Notes: generated by a model not told the origin, from the letters alone. Shown: positions 24,264-33,685, numbered from the stretch's first letter. The stretch: 34,107 nt of DNA from an uncultured Telmatospirillum sp. (GCA_903858635.1 CAIOJO010000393.1:1-34107); one strand, 5' to 3'. Translations and numbers: made by a program.

Positions 24264-26264
24264 ATGACCCATGCGCAGACTCAGTTGCTTGTCAGGAATG
24301 CAGAAGGAACGGCCGACACGCCGCACCCGTTTTTTCCGAAGCTGTTCGAGCCCGGGCGCATCGGCCGTCTGCATCTTAAGAATCGCATCGTCAAGGCGCC
24401 GATGTCCACGGCGCTCAGCAATGTCGACGGGAGTGTCAGCGAGCGGCTGATCCGCTATTACAAGCGGCAGGCGGAAGGCGGGCTCGCCCTGCTGGTCGCC
24501 GAATATGCCTATGTCGACGACATCGCCAGCAAGTCCGCGCATTGCCAGATCGGCATCAGCCACAATGAACATATTCCCGGTCTGACCTGGCTGGCCGAGA
24601 CCATCCGCGAGGCCGGCGCCGTGCCGGCCATCCAACTCGAACATTGCGGGCGTCAAAAATTTCTTGGCACGCCGCCGATCAAGGCCGCTTCGCCGGTGCC
24701 TTGGGGGGCCCTGAAGTCGCGGGTCGGCGATTACGCGGTTCCCGAAGAATTGACCATCCCGGAGATCGAACAGATCGTCGAAGCCTTCGGCAACGCCTGT
24801 GTGCGGGCCCAGTGGGCGGGCTTCGAGCTGATCGAGATTCACGGCGCGCATGGTTACCTGATCACCAATTTCCTGTCGCCGCATACCAATAAGCGCAATG
24901 ACATCTACGGTGGTTCGTTGGAGAACCGCATGCGTATCGCAGTGCAGATCGTCGACAATGCCCGCAAGAAGCTGGGGCCCGACTTCCCCCTGACCATTCG
25001 CCTGAGCGGCAGCGACTACGAGCCCGACGGCTTTGGCGTCGACGAAACTTGTGTGGTGGCCAAGGTCCTCGAGGAACATGGCGTCGACGCCATCCATGTG
25101 TCGGGTGGCGACCATCATCAGATGATCCATCAGGTTACGCCGATGACGATCCCACGCGGCAACAATGTGTGGGCGGCGGAAGCGATCAAGAAGGCGGTGA
25201 CTGTTCCGGTGATCGCCTCGGGCTCGCTGACCACCCCGGATTTTGCCGAGGCGGTGCTGGCCGCCGGCCACGGTGACTTTGTCGGGCTAGGGCGCCCCCT
25301 GTGGGCCGACACGCAATGGGCCAACAAGGCCTATGCCGGACAGGCTGCCGACATTCGCCCCTGCATCCGCTGCAACGACGGTTGCCTGGACCGCACGTTC
25401 TTCCGCTTCCAGGCCATCAAATGCACGGTCAACCCGACCCTTGGCCGCGAGGGTGAGATCGAACTCACGCCGGCGGCGCGACGGAAGAAGGTGGCGGTGG
25501 TTGGCGGCGGTCCGGCCGGCCTCGAAGCCGCCCGGATCTGCGCAATCCGCGGTCACGATGTCACCTTGTTCGAAGGCGGTCGCCTTGGCGGCATGCTGAA
25601 CGAAGGCTCGGTGCCGGACTTCAAGCTGGACCTGGGGCTGCTGCGCGACAACATGGTCTATCAGATGGGTCCGGCCGGCGTGCATGTGGTCAATGAATTC
25701 GCCACGGTCCACAGCCTGACCGCGGCTGGTTTCGAGACGATCATCGTGGCAACTGGGGCCAAGCCGAAGAAACCCGACATTCCCGGCATCGATCAAGATT
25801 TTGTCTATGACTCGGTCGACGTGCTGAATGAAAAGGTGGTGCCCAAGGGCAATTGCGTGGTTCTGGGCGGCGGTCTGGTTGGCGTGGAGACGGTTCTTTT
25901 CCTCGCCGAAAAGGGCTGCTCAAGCACCCTCGTGCATAAGTACGATGAAATCCTCAACCATTGTGCCATCACCGATAAGATTTCTTATCGCATGCTGATG
26001 GAGCGGGCCGGGGTGCCGATCCTGTTTTCCCATCGCACGACCGGGATCGGCGACCATAGTGTCACCGTGGTCGACAAGTCCGGAGCGACGAAGGCCCTGC
26101 CGGCCGACTTTGTCCTTTGCGCCATCGGATACGCGGCCGATCCGGATTTGGCCAAGCAGTTGCGCGGCAAGGCCCCGGAAGTCTACGCGATTGGTGACTG
26201 CATCAAGCCCGCTCTTGTTTATGAGGCGATCCACGACGCCTACCTTCTGGCGCGGCGGGTCTAA
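24264..26264 (+). CDS. NADH:flavin oxidoreductase / 2,4-dienoyl-CoA reductase-type iron-sulfur flavoenzyme
   Basis: The 666-aa protein has the three-part layout of dienoyl-CoA reductase and BaiCD/BaiH-type enoate reductases. An old-yellow-enzyme TIM barrel binds FMN (NRIVKAPM at 40-47, EIHGAHGYLITNFLSP at 191-206). The 4Fe-4S cysteines are Cys367, Cys370, Cys374 and Cys387 (CIRCNDGC...CTVNP). A FAD/NAD(P) domain starts with VAVVGGGPAGLEAA. It should reduce a conjugated C=C bond of a dienoyl- or enoyl-CoA, or of a ring enone. I chose the ATG at 24264 because AAGGG lies 7 nt upstream; the longer frame back to 24069 runs through the promoter and operator. It is transcribed alone. Confidence 0.92.
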   Translation: MTHAQTQLLVRNAEGTADTPHPFFPKLFEPGRIGRLHLKNRIVKAPMSTALSNVDGSVSERLIRYYKRQAEGGLALLVAEYAYVDDIASKSAHCQIGISHNEHIPGLTWLAETIREAGAVPAIQLEHCGRQKFLGTPPIKAASPVPWGALKSRVGDYAVPEELTIPEIEQIVEAFGNACVRAQWAGFELIEIHGAHGYLITNFLSPHTNKRNDIYGGSLENRMRIAVQIVDNARKKLGPDFPLTIRLSGSDYEPDGFGVDETCVVAKVLEEHGVDAIHVSGGDHHQMIHQVTPMTIPRGNNVWAAEAIKKAVTVPVIASGSLTTPDFAEAVLAAGHGDFVGLGRPLWADTQWANKAYAGQAADIRPCIRCNDGCLDRTFFRFQAIKCTVNPTLGREGEIELTPAARRKKVAVVGGGPAGLEAARICAIRGHDVTLFEGGRLGGMLNEGSVPDFKLDLGLLRDNMVYQMGPAGVHVVNEFATVHSLTAAGFETIIVATGAKPKKPDIPGIDQDFVYDSVDVLNEKVVPKGNCVVLGGGLVGVETVLFLAEKGCSSTLVHKYDEILNHCAITDKISYRMLMERAGVPILFSHRTTGIGDHSVTVVDKSGATKALPADFVLCAIGYAADPDLAKQLRGKAPEVYAIGDCIKPALVYEAIHDAYLLARRV

Positions 26265-26359
26265 AGATGCGGGGGCGGCCTGGGCGATGTCCTATACCCT
26301 ATTCCGGCAAGATGACCGGTTGGGTGTCGCGGCCAAATGACCTGGGTCGCCGTGGCCGC

Positions 26360-26872
26360 TTACTGTTCGTACGGCGACTTGGCCAAACTGTCGTGCATCC
26401 TCGCCAGCAAATCGTTGAGCAGCAGGATCTCTTTGGCCGTGAGATCGGAGGCGGCCTGCTGATAGACGCGGCTGGCCACCGATCTCACTTTCGTATGCAT
26501 CTCCAGTCCCTTTGCCGTCAGCGACACTTCGGTTACGCGGTTGTCGCTGGCCCGACGGATGAGTTCGACCAGACCGTCGCGCTGCATCCGCTGCAGCACC
26601 CGGGTGAGCGTCGACAGCTTCAGTAGGGCCCAGTCGGCAATGCAGCTGACGCTCGACGTGCCCTGGTCGCCGAGGACCATCAATACCCGCCAGCGGGGTT
26701 GATCTAAAGACAGAGGTTTGAGAACGGAATTCATGACCGAAGCGTGCCGGCCCGACAAGCGATTTAGGCGATAGAATGGATAATCGTATAAACGGAAGGT
26801 CTCGGAGCCAGGATCACTCGACTCCAAGTACATTTGTTCATTCCGCGCAGTTTTCGACTTGGTTCTGGTCAC
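26360..26872 (-). CDS. MarR-family regulator
   Basis: The 170-aa winged-helix protein has a MarR core: VLMVLGDQGTSSVSCIADWALLKLSTLTRVLQRMQRDGLVELIRRASDNRVTEVSLTAKG is the helix-turn-helix plus wing, with the DNR salt-bridge motif. The start is a GTG with GGAG 7 nt upstream; an internal ATG at 26833 is an alternative. It is divergent from module B across a 431-bp gap, which makes that module its likely target, and convergent with the reductase gene. MarR proteins usually respond to small aromatic or hydrophobic acids. Confidence 0.88.
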   Translation of the reverse strand: MTRTKSKTARNEQMYLESSDPGSETFRLYDYPFYRLNRLSGRHASVMNSVLKPLSLDQPRWRVLMVLGDQGTSSVSCIADWALLKLSTLTRVLQRMQRDGLVELIRRASDNRVTEVSLTAKGLEMHTKVRSVASRVYQQAASDLTAKEILLLNDLLARMHDSLAKSPYEQ

Positions 26873-26959
26873 AGGTCTGCTCCGATTGCTGTTCTTCCAG
26901 AATAGAAAAGCGTGGGCATCGCGCCAGGGCGCGCGGGGCGGTTATAGACATTCGGCCCC

Positions 26960-27001
26960 CCAGGGTCAAGTCAACCCTGGTCGTGGCGCACCCCCGCCAC
27001 G
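26960..27001. repeat. Two tandem inverted repeats in the MarR/module B control region
   Basis: CCAGGGT-N7-ACCCTGG (26960-26980) is followed one base later by CGTGGCG-N6-CGCCACG (26982-27001). They may be operators or RNA hairpins in the MarR or module B leader. The 26873-27303 gap holds no convincing gene. Confidence 0.4.
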
Positions 27002-27199
27002 GGGTGACGGCAAAGAGGCCCCGCCGCGCATTGGACCGAGCCGATCAGGTCAGCGTCAGGTTGAAGAACTTGCTCGGAGTTGCGTCAAGGTGCTTGCTTA
27101 GTCACGTGAAGATGGTAGCATTTTCTGGTCAGATTTTGGCGCCGTTTCGGGCCGTATGCATATCTGAGGTTGCGATAGGAAAGTCACAATTCAATAGTT

Positions 27200-27216
27200 T
27201 ATGCTTAAAATAGCGA
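27200..27216 (+). promoter_or_regulatory. AT-rich element shared with the leader at 6863
   Basis: TATGCTTAAAATAGCGA differs from 6863-6879 at two of 17 bases. It lies 88 bp before the module B start. A TTGCGA at 27170 may be an associated -35 element. Confidence 0.35.
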
Positions 27217-27303
27217 TGAAGGGGCACGGCGACGTGGTGGAGGGTATGGGGGTGATCGCCTTTCGACGAAATCCGGACAACCGTCTGATGAGATGCCGCG
27301 CCC

Positions 27304-28389
27304 ATGAACGAGGCTAGCATGCTAAGGCGGGGCAATTCGCACGAACCTCTGGGGTCCACGGCCGAGCCACAAGCCGATCGGCAGCCGTCGTCGGCAAGAC
27401 CCCATCGGTCCCGGGTCAACACGATCATCGATCTCGCGGTGTCGATGTCCTTCATCCTTGGGTTGTTGTGGCTGTCCTTTTTCTATCAACTGAAGGTCAA
27501 TGTACCGCCGGTCGAAGCCTCTCCCTTTGATCGTCGCAGCATGTATTTTTCGGTGGTCCAGCCCGAACCGGGCGTCCTGTGGGCGGTCGGCAGTGCCGGC
27601 CGCATCATCCGATCCGAGGATGCCGGAAAGAACTGGAAGATCCAGGCCACCAAGACCAACGAGGTCCTGGAGGCCATCGTCTCCTGGAATGGCAATGATG
27701 CGGTTGCCGCCGGCGATAACGGCACCATCCTTCGCACCGCCGATGGTGGCGCCCATTGGGGCAAGATCGACGTCGAAATGCGGCCCGAGGCCAAGTTGAT
27801 CCTGGCGGGCGTGGTGTTGCCGCAGACCGGTCGCGCCCTTTTGGTGGGGGAGTTCGGCACCATCTTGGCCAGCGATGACCGGGGGCTGACCTGGCGCCAC
27901 ACTTATCCGCAGGAAGATGTCGCCTGGCACACCGTTTCCGTAGGGCCGGACGGGCGGATTTGGGTGGTCGGCGAGTTCGGCCGCGTCGTCGTTTCCGATG
28001 ATGGCGGGAACAGCTGGACCAAGCTCACCTCGCCGGCCGAGGCAACCCTGACCTCGATCGCCTTTACCCAAAGCGGCGAAGCCGTGGTCGCCGGCTTGTC
28101 GGGGGCTGCGTTTCGCAGTGCCGACAAGGGGATGACCTGGCAGGCCATTCATCTTCCCGGCAGCGAACATGTATTCGCCCTTGCCGCAGTGGATGATGCG
28201 GTGATGGCGTTTGGAGGCGAGGGTGGGGTTTATCGCCTGGCGCCGTCGGCCGGCGCCTGGACCCGTGAGACGGTGCGACCGGCAATCCAGGGATTCGTCG
28301 TGTCGGTGATCGCGGAGAAGACGGGCCTCATCTTGGCTGGAAGCGCCGTCGGTGAATTGGATAACGGGACTTGGAGAGCGTTCAGATGA
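27304..28389 (+). CDS. YCF48/BNR-repeat beta-propeller protein with N-terminal membrane anchor (module B)
   Basis: The 361-aa protein has a polar N-terminal tail of about 38 residues, one membrane helix (TIIDLAVSMSFILGLLWLSFF, about 40-60) and then propeller repeats with SEDAGKNW, TADGGAHW, SDDRGLTW, SDDGGNSW and SADKGMTW. It has the same fold as the lipoprotein at 19-1005, but it is anchored by a helix instead of a lipid, so most of it should face the periplasm. It opens the second copy of the export module, divergent from the MarR gene. Its TGA overlaps the ATG of the RND gene (ATGA at 28386). The role is inferred from context as an accessory to the transporter. Confidence 0.83.
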   Translation: MNEASMLRRGNSHEPLGSTAEPQADRQPSSARPHRSRVNTIIDLAVSMSFILGLLWLSFFYQLKVNVPPVEASPFDRRSMYFSVVQPEPGVLWAVGSAGRIIRSEDAGKNWKIQATKTNEVLEAIVSWNGNDAVAAGDNGTILRTADGGAHWGKIDVEMRPEAKLILAGVVLPQTGRALLVGEFGTILASDDRGLTWRHTYPQEDVAWHTVSVGPDGRIWVVGEFGRVVVSDDGGNSWTKLTSPAEATLTSIAFTQSGEAVVAGLSGAAFRSADKGMTWQAIHLPGSEHVFALAAVDDAVMAFGGEGGVYRLAPSAGAWTRETVRPAIQGFVVSVIAEKTGLILAGSAVGELDNGTWRAFR

Positions 28390-30809
28390 GCGGCGGCGCA
28401 TTCGGCGGCCCGGCCCCGGTAGGGCTCGTTGGGCGTTTCACCCAAGCGATCTTGGTGGTTCGGGTTCCTTTGCTCGCCATGTTCGCCGTCGTCATGGCCG
28501 TCATGGGTTATTTCGCGGTTCAAATCGATATCCGCACCTATTTCGATGATCTGGTGCCGCGCAACCATCCCTATGTCAAGACCAACGACGAATTCCGGGA
28601 AAGCTTCGGTGGCGCCAATCTCGTCAGCATTATGATCGAGACCGAGCAGGGCGATATCTTTCAGCCCAAGGTGCTTCAACTCATCCACGACCTGCAGAGT
28701 GGACTGCAGCTTATTTCCGGGGTCAATCAGTTCCAGGTCATCTCCCTGGCGTCCAAGAAGCTGAAGACTGTCAAGGCGACGGCGGACGGTTTCGCGGCAG
28801 AGACCCTGATGTGGCCGAACGCCCCCACGACGGCTGCCGCAATCGACGATTTGAAGGCGCAGGTCGTGGGCAACCCCTATGTTTATGGCGTCTATGTGTC
28901 GCGGGACTTGAAGGCGACACTGGTTACGGTCGATTTCATCGATCGCCTGGTCGACTACAACAAGATCCTTCCTGAAATAAAGGCCCTGATCGCCAAGAAT
29001 AACATCGAAGGGGTGCGGTTTCGCTTGGTCGGGCAGCCCGTTCTGGTGGGGCGTGTGATCGAGCGGTTGCCTGAAACGGTGACCATCTGCATCACCATCC
29101 TGATCGCCCTGACCCTTTTCCTTAACATGTCTTTGGGCACATGGCATGGCACCACATTTCCGCTTGTGGCGGCCGCCTTCTCTGCGGCTTGGGCATTCGG
29201 CACGGCTCGCCTTCTTGGCATCAACCTGGATCCGCTGGGCATCGTTCTGATCTTTCTGATCGCGGCACGCACCATTTCGCACACCGTGCAGATGTGCATG
29301 CGCTACGAGGAGGAATACGTCGCCCTGGCCGACCGCTATCCCGGCGGGACAATCCGGCTGAACCTGGTCGCCTCGCGGATGGCGGTGGAAAGTCTTTTTC
29401 GGCCCGGCATGCTTGGCCTGGTCATCGATATCGGAGCGATGGCCATCGTCGCCATCACGCCGATCCCGCTGCTCATTAAGGCCGCCGTCATCGGCGTGGT
29501 ATGGCTGGGCGGCACCGTGCTGTGCACCGTGGTGGTGATCCCGCTGATGCTGTCGCTGGTGCGGCCGAATGAACAGTTGGTGCGCCGTCGTCCGCCCCTG
29601 GCGCAAGTCTTTCTGTGGCTGACCAACCACATTGCACAGTTCGTCAGTCATCGCGGTCGCTGTGTCGGGGTGGTATCCGGGGCCGTTCTTCTGGCCTTGG
29701 TGACGGCCTATCTGTCGACCGGACTGACCATCGGCGACGCCAATGCCGGTTCGCCGATCTTGTGGCCGAATTCGAACTACAACCAGGACGACGCGGCCAT
29801 CAACAGTAAGTTTCCGGGAACCGATAGAATGTTCCTGGTCATTAAGGGGCAGGAAAACGATACGCTGAAACGTCCCGACGTGCTGAAATGGGTCAGCGCC
29901 TTCCAGGAGAACATCGAGGCGCAGCCGGAGATTGGCGGGACTTTGTCGATGGCGGACATCATTCGCCCGGTCAACATGATCCTGCACGAGGGCAATCCGC
30001 GCTACTTCACCCTGGGCGCATCATCCTCGGCCAATGCTGAACTCCTTTTCCTGGCGATGGCCGGATCGGATCCGGGTGACGTCGACCGCTTCGTCGACTA
30101 CCGGTTCAAGAACGGTTCGGTGCAAATGCAGTTCCGCGACCACAAGGGCAGCACCATCCGGACCGCCTTGCAGGCGATCAACAACTTCCAGGCGGCCAAC
30201 AAGATTGATGGTGCGCAGCTTCAGTTGGCCGGCGGGTATATCGGCCTTGTGGCGGCGGTCAACGAGGTCATTCTCGCCGACCAGGTGCGGTCAATTGCTT
30301 TTGCGTTGCTGATACTCTACGGTTTCTGCGTGTTGTTCTATCGGAGCACCCAGGCCGGTCTTTTCTTCCTGCCTGTTGTCCTTATTTCAAACACCGTAAC
30401 GTTTACGTTCATGGCCCTGTACGGCATCGGCTTGAATATTTCCAACCTGCCCGTCGCCGCCTTGGGGATTGGCCTGGGTGTCGATTATGCCTTCTACGTC
30501 GCCGACCGCATCAAGGAAGAATACGAACTCTGCGGCGATGAATTGACGGCGATCCGCCTCGGTATCAACTCGGCCGGGCTCGGCGTGGCCATTACCGCGA
30601 TTTGCGTGACGGTGTCGCTGCTTGGCTGGTTTGTCTTTTCTTCCGTCCGCTTTCAAGCGGAGATGGGGCTTCTCATTGCATTGTGGATGTTCACGTCGGC
30701 CGTTTCGGCATTGTTTATCATTCCTGCGATGATTCACCTTTTCCGGCCGAGCTTCATCTTTGGGCGCCAAGAGTTATCGGGGGTTGTTATCCAACACAAT
30801 CCTGCGTAA
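28386..30809 (+). CDS. RND/MMPL-family transporter (module B)
   Basis: The 807-aa protein is a paralogue of the protein at 1013-3403 with the same two-fold arrangement. Shared landmarks include a first helix followed by DIRTYFDDLVPRNHPYVKTNDEFRESFGGANLVS (module A: YTDFEGLLPQENPFIKVHNEIRGLFGGANVLT), FLIAARTISHTVQM, and GLGVDYAFYVADRIKEEYE near residue 695 with the conserved Asp. The two copies are clearly diverged, so the duplication is old or the second copy was acquired separately. The ATG at 28386 is chosen for the ATGA overlap and the GGAGAG upstream. The substrate is unknown; a hydrophobic molecule is inferred. Confidence 0.88.
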   Translation: MSGGAFGGPAPVGLVGRFTQAILVVRVPLLAMFAVVMAVMGYFAVQIDIRTYFDDLVPRNHPYVKTNDEFRESFGGANLVSIMIETEQGDIFQPKVLQLIHDLQSGLQLISGVNQFQVISLASKKLKTVKATADGFAAETLMWPNAPTTAAAIDDLKAQVVGNPYVYGVYVSRDLKATLVTVDFIDRLVDYNKILPEIKALIAKNNIEGVRFRLVGQPVLVGRVIERLPETVTICITILIALTLFLNMSLGTWHGTTFPLVAAAFSAAWAFGTARLLGINLDPLGIVLIFLIAARTISHTVQMCMRYEEEYVALADRYPGGTIRLNLVASRMAVESLFRPGMLGLVIDIGAMAIVAITPIPLLIKAAVIGVVWLGGTVLCTVVVIPLMLSLVRPNEQLVRRRPPLAQVFLWLTNHIAQFVSHRGRCVGVVSGAVLLALVTAYLSTGLTIGDANAGSPILWPNSNYNQDDAAINSKFPGTDRMFLVIKGQENDTLKRPDVLKWVSAFQENIEAQPEIGGTLSMADIIRPVNMILHEGNPRYFTLGASSSANAELLFLAMAGSDPGDVDRFVDYRFKNGSVQMQFRDHKGSTIRTALQAINNFQAANKIDGAQLQLAGGYIGLVAAVNEVILADQVRSIAFALLILYGFCVLFYRSTQAGLFFLPVVLISNTVTFTFMALYGIGLNISNLPVAALGIGLGVDYAFYVADRIKEEYELCGDELTAIRLGINSAGLGVAITAICVTVSLLGWFVFSSVRFQAEMGLLIALWMFTSAVSALFIIPAMIHLFRPSFIFGRQELSGVVIQHNPA

Positions 30810-30880
30810 TTATCGTACTTTATCGATGGATACGTTTTCTTGCTAAACAATACGGGGAAATTGGGAAAGGGGCCAATGTC

Positions 30881-32374
30881 ATGAAAGAAATGCGGTACTG
30901 TTTGACAAGCGCACTGCTGCTTGTCGGTGGATTCTGGAGTGCAGGTGCTTCTGCCACAGAGAATCTCGGTTTTATGACGCTGAGCGGCTACCTGCGCGAG
31001 GATCTCAGCATGAACCTCGACAAGGTGCCCGAAGCTTCGAAAAGCTACAATTTCGACCCGTCCATGAACCGGCAGACGATGTTCCTCGAAGCCTTCGCAC
31101 CGGTCGGAGATACCCGGTGGACCGGCCGCTTCCGTTACGACCACGAATTCCTGACTCCTTACGAGCATCAGTTGGAAGACCAGGCGAGTAGTATCGTCGG
31201 GCAGCATGTCGACTTCCTCAAGCAATATGAACCGCAGTCTGTCGGCGACGTGGTCCGTGAACTGTTCGTCGATTACGATTTTGGCCGCATCTCGACACGT
31301 ATGGGCCGTCAGCAGGTGGTGTGGGGCGAAACCGACTTCTTCCATGCCACCGACGTCATTCACGGTTATGATTTCCGTTGGCGTTCCTTCCTCGAACCGG
31401 CCAATGAGGATGTGCGCAAGCCGCTCACCATGGTCAACGTGACTGCCGATCTCCGTGAACTGAACGGCAAATTGCAGTTGCTGGTGCGTCCCCCGGGGAT
31501 CGACCGCGACAGCCAGATCGGTAATTCCGATCCGACCTTCGGCGGCCGCTGGTCGAACTATTTCGCCAAAGGCGTGCCGCTGGGGGCCGTCAACGACCCG
31601 TCGCTGGCCAACTACAATTATCATTGGAAATACGGCAATGTAGACGACGCGGACTATGGTGCCCGCTGGGCAGGTTCGGCCGGCCCCGGTGACGCGATCA
31701 ATTATTCGCTGAGCTATTATCACGGGCAGTCGGGCTTCATGCAGGATCCGATCCTGATTTATGTCCCGACGGCAAAAACCCCGTTGCCATTGCAATTCGT
31801 CTTCCCGACCACCGACACCTACGGGGCCAGCGCAACCGGCTATATCGGTCCGATCGACTCGGTCTATCGGGCCGAGGTCGCCTACACTCCACACCGCCGC
31901 CTGGCGACCGACCCAGGCCTGCTGGTCGAACGGAACGGGTACAATTTCGTGACCGGCTTGGACCACACGCTGCGTCTCCAGGATTACATCGGCACCAGTT
32001 CACCGAGCCTGTTCACCGTGCAGGCGTTCGACTGGTATTTGCCGGGCACCAAGGCCAGCCAGCAGATCGTTCGCTTCGACGGCGCCGGCTTTTGGGCCCA
32101 GCACAATGTCTACGCGTCGGTCATCCTTCAGTTGCCGTATTTCCACGATAATCTGACCGTTACCCTGGTCGGCCTGCAGGACCTGACCTGGGGCGGCAGC
32201 ATGTTCATTCCGTCGGCCGAATACGCGATGGGTGAACATTGGCGGATCAAGGCGGAACTTGATCTGCCCATGGGCGGCAAGACGGGCAACGACGCCATCG
32301 GTCAGAACGCCAGCACCTTCGGCGCCTTTGACCACAACGCCCAGCTTCTGCTGCGGACGACTTTCCTCTTCTAA
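30881..32374 (+). CDS. DUF1302 family protein, probable outer-membrane protein (module B)
   Basis: The 497-aa precursor has a signal peptide (MKEMRYCLTSALLLVGGF..., cleavage near ASA). It has a barrel-like composition, the DUF1302 hallmark STRMGRQQVVWGETDFFHATDVI, and a C-terminal Phe (LLLRTTFLF). It is about 170 aa shorter than the module A copy. Its SGYLREDLSMN start and REDLSMNLDK region resemble other short DUF1302 proteins. The ATG at 30881 has AAGGGG 8 nt upstream; the longer frame begins inside the RND gene. A 71-bp gap separates it from that gene. Function is unproven; an outer-membrane channel or binding role is inferred. Confidence 0.86.
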   Translation: MKEMRYCLTSALLLVGGFWSAGASATENLGFMTLSGYLREDLSMNLDKVPEASKSYNFDPSMNRQTMFLEAFAPVGDTRWTGRFRYDHEFLTPYEHQLEDQASSIVGQHVDFLKQYEPQSVGDVVRELFVDYDFGRISTRMGRQQVVWGETDFFHATDVIHGYDFRWRSFLEPANEDVRKPLTMVNVTADLRELNGKLQLLVRPPGIDRDSQIGNSDPTFGGRWSNYFAKGVPLGAVNDPSLANYNYHWKYGNVDDADYGARWAGSAGPGDAINYSLSYYHGQSGFMQDPILIYVPTAKTPLPLQFVFPTTDTYGASATGYIGPIDSVYRAEVAYTPHRRLATDPGLLVERNGYNFVTGLDHTLRLQDYIGTSSPSLFTVQAFDWYLPGTKASQQIVRFDGAGFWAQHNVYASVILQLPYFHDNLTVTLVGLQDLTWGGSMFIPSAEYAMGEHWRIKAELDLPMGGKTGNDAIGQNASTFGAFDHNAQLLLRTTFLF

Positions 32375-32404
32375 CGGGCGGATGACGGACCAAGGAGATC
32401 AACA

Positions 32405-33685
32405 ATGAGCAGTAAATCGAACAGCCTCCTGCTGGGCAGCGTCGTCGCAGCCATCGCCTGCATCGGCTCTGCCACCCTGGCGGCCGAGGTGCCGGCCGGC
32501 ACGGTGATCAGCGCGGAGAACTACCAGCAGATCAAGGACCAGACCTGGCAGGGCACGCGGATCGGCGATCTGATCACGCCTGCCTTCGAGATGTGGATCA
32601 CGAAGTACGGCCTGAAGATGCCGCTGGGGCGGACCACGGACGTCAAGCTGGACCCGCTCTATCTGAAGGCGACGGCCGACAATATGGGCAAGGCCAAGCT
32701 CGACGCCCAGCATCACATTACCGGCTATGTCGCGGGCATTCCCTTCCCCAATCTCGATCTCAACGATCCCGATTGCGGATGGAAGGCCGCCTGGAACGAG
32801 TACCTGGCCGATCCGATGATCGGCGACAGCTGGTTCGCCGACGCCCAGGTGGCCATCATTGATGGCCATAGCGGCATCATCGATCGCTTCGGGGCGGCCA
32901 GCGCCAAGATGGTCACCGAGGGCCGTACCATCGGCGCAGCCAAGATCGACGAGCCCAACGAACATGCAAAATACCTGCTGGTGCTGACCTCGCCTTACGA
33001 CATCGCCGGCCTGGGTGTGTTCAATGTCCAGTACAACGACGGCAAGCCGGATGACGCCTGGGTCTATATCCGCAACCTGCGTCGCGTGCGGCGCACCTCG
33101 GGGGCGGGCAGCTGGATGGATCCGCAGCCGAAGATGGATCTGCTGAACGACGATAACCAGGGCTTGCTCGGCTATCCGCTGTGGTTCAAGAATTTCAAGT
33201 GCACCGGCAAGCGGAAGGTTTTGGCGGTGCTGAACGGCGCCGATGCCAACAAGCCGCATAAGCTCGAGGATCTGATCGACACCGCGCATGCGCCTTACTG
33301 GAACCCCATCAACACGGTGTGGGAGCCGCGCGATGTGATCGTCGTCGAGGCAACGCCGCCGGACGAACATCCCTATGGCAAGAAAGTGCTCTACCAGGAC
33401 GTCAAATTTCCGAAGTTCTATCATAGCGAAATCTATGACCATAAAGGCGAGTTCTGGCGGTTGTGGCGCCAGAGCTATAGCATGGCCATCAACGGCAATG
33501 GCGCGCCCGGAATTGCCCTGGTAGATACCCAGGCCATCGACTTCCAGCGCGAGCGTGCTACCAATATCGATATGACCCTGACCAAGACCAACTTGCTTGG
33601 TCCGGAGTGGTTTACCGAAGGCACGCTTGAAAAGGCGGCGAGCGGCGCCTTGTTCACCGAGCTCAACAAGTACCGCGAGCATTAG
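32405..33685 (+). CDS. DUF1329 family secreted protein (module B)
   Basis: The 426-aa precursor has a signal peptide (cleavage near TLA-AEV). DUF1329 landmarks are YQQIKDQTW, ITGYVAGIPFPNLDLNDPD, IRNLRRVRRTSGAGSWMDPQ and a C-terminal VLYQDVKFPKFYHSEIYDHKGEFWRLW. It is the paralogue of 5428-6735. AAGGAG lies upstream of the ATG. It ends module B and is followed 5 bp later by a strong hairpin. It probably acts in the periplasm with the DUF1302 protein. Confidence 0.86.
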   Translation: MSSKSNSLLLGSVVAAIACIGSATLAAEVPAGTVISAENYQQIKDQTWQGTRIGDLITPAFEMWITKYGLKMPLGRTTDVKLDPLYLKATADNMGKAKLDAQHHITGYVAGIPFPNLDLNDPDCGWKAAWNEYLADPMIGDSWFADAQVAIIDGHSGIIDRFGAASAKMVTEGRTIGAAKIDEPNEHAKYLLVLTSPYDIAGLGVFNVQYNDGKPDDAWVYIRNLRRVRRTSGAGSWMDPQPKMDLLNDDNQGLLGYPLWFKNFKCTGKRKVLAVLNGADANKPHKLEDLIDTAHAPYWNPINTVWEPRDVIVVEATPPDEHPYGKKVLYQDVKFPKFYHSEIYDHKGEFWRLWRQSYSMAINGNGAPGIALVDTQAIDFQRERATNIDMTLTKTNLLGPEWFTEGTLEKAASGALFTELNKYREH

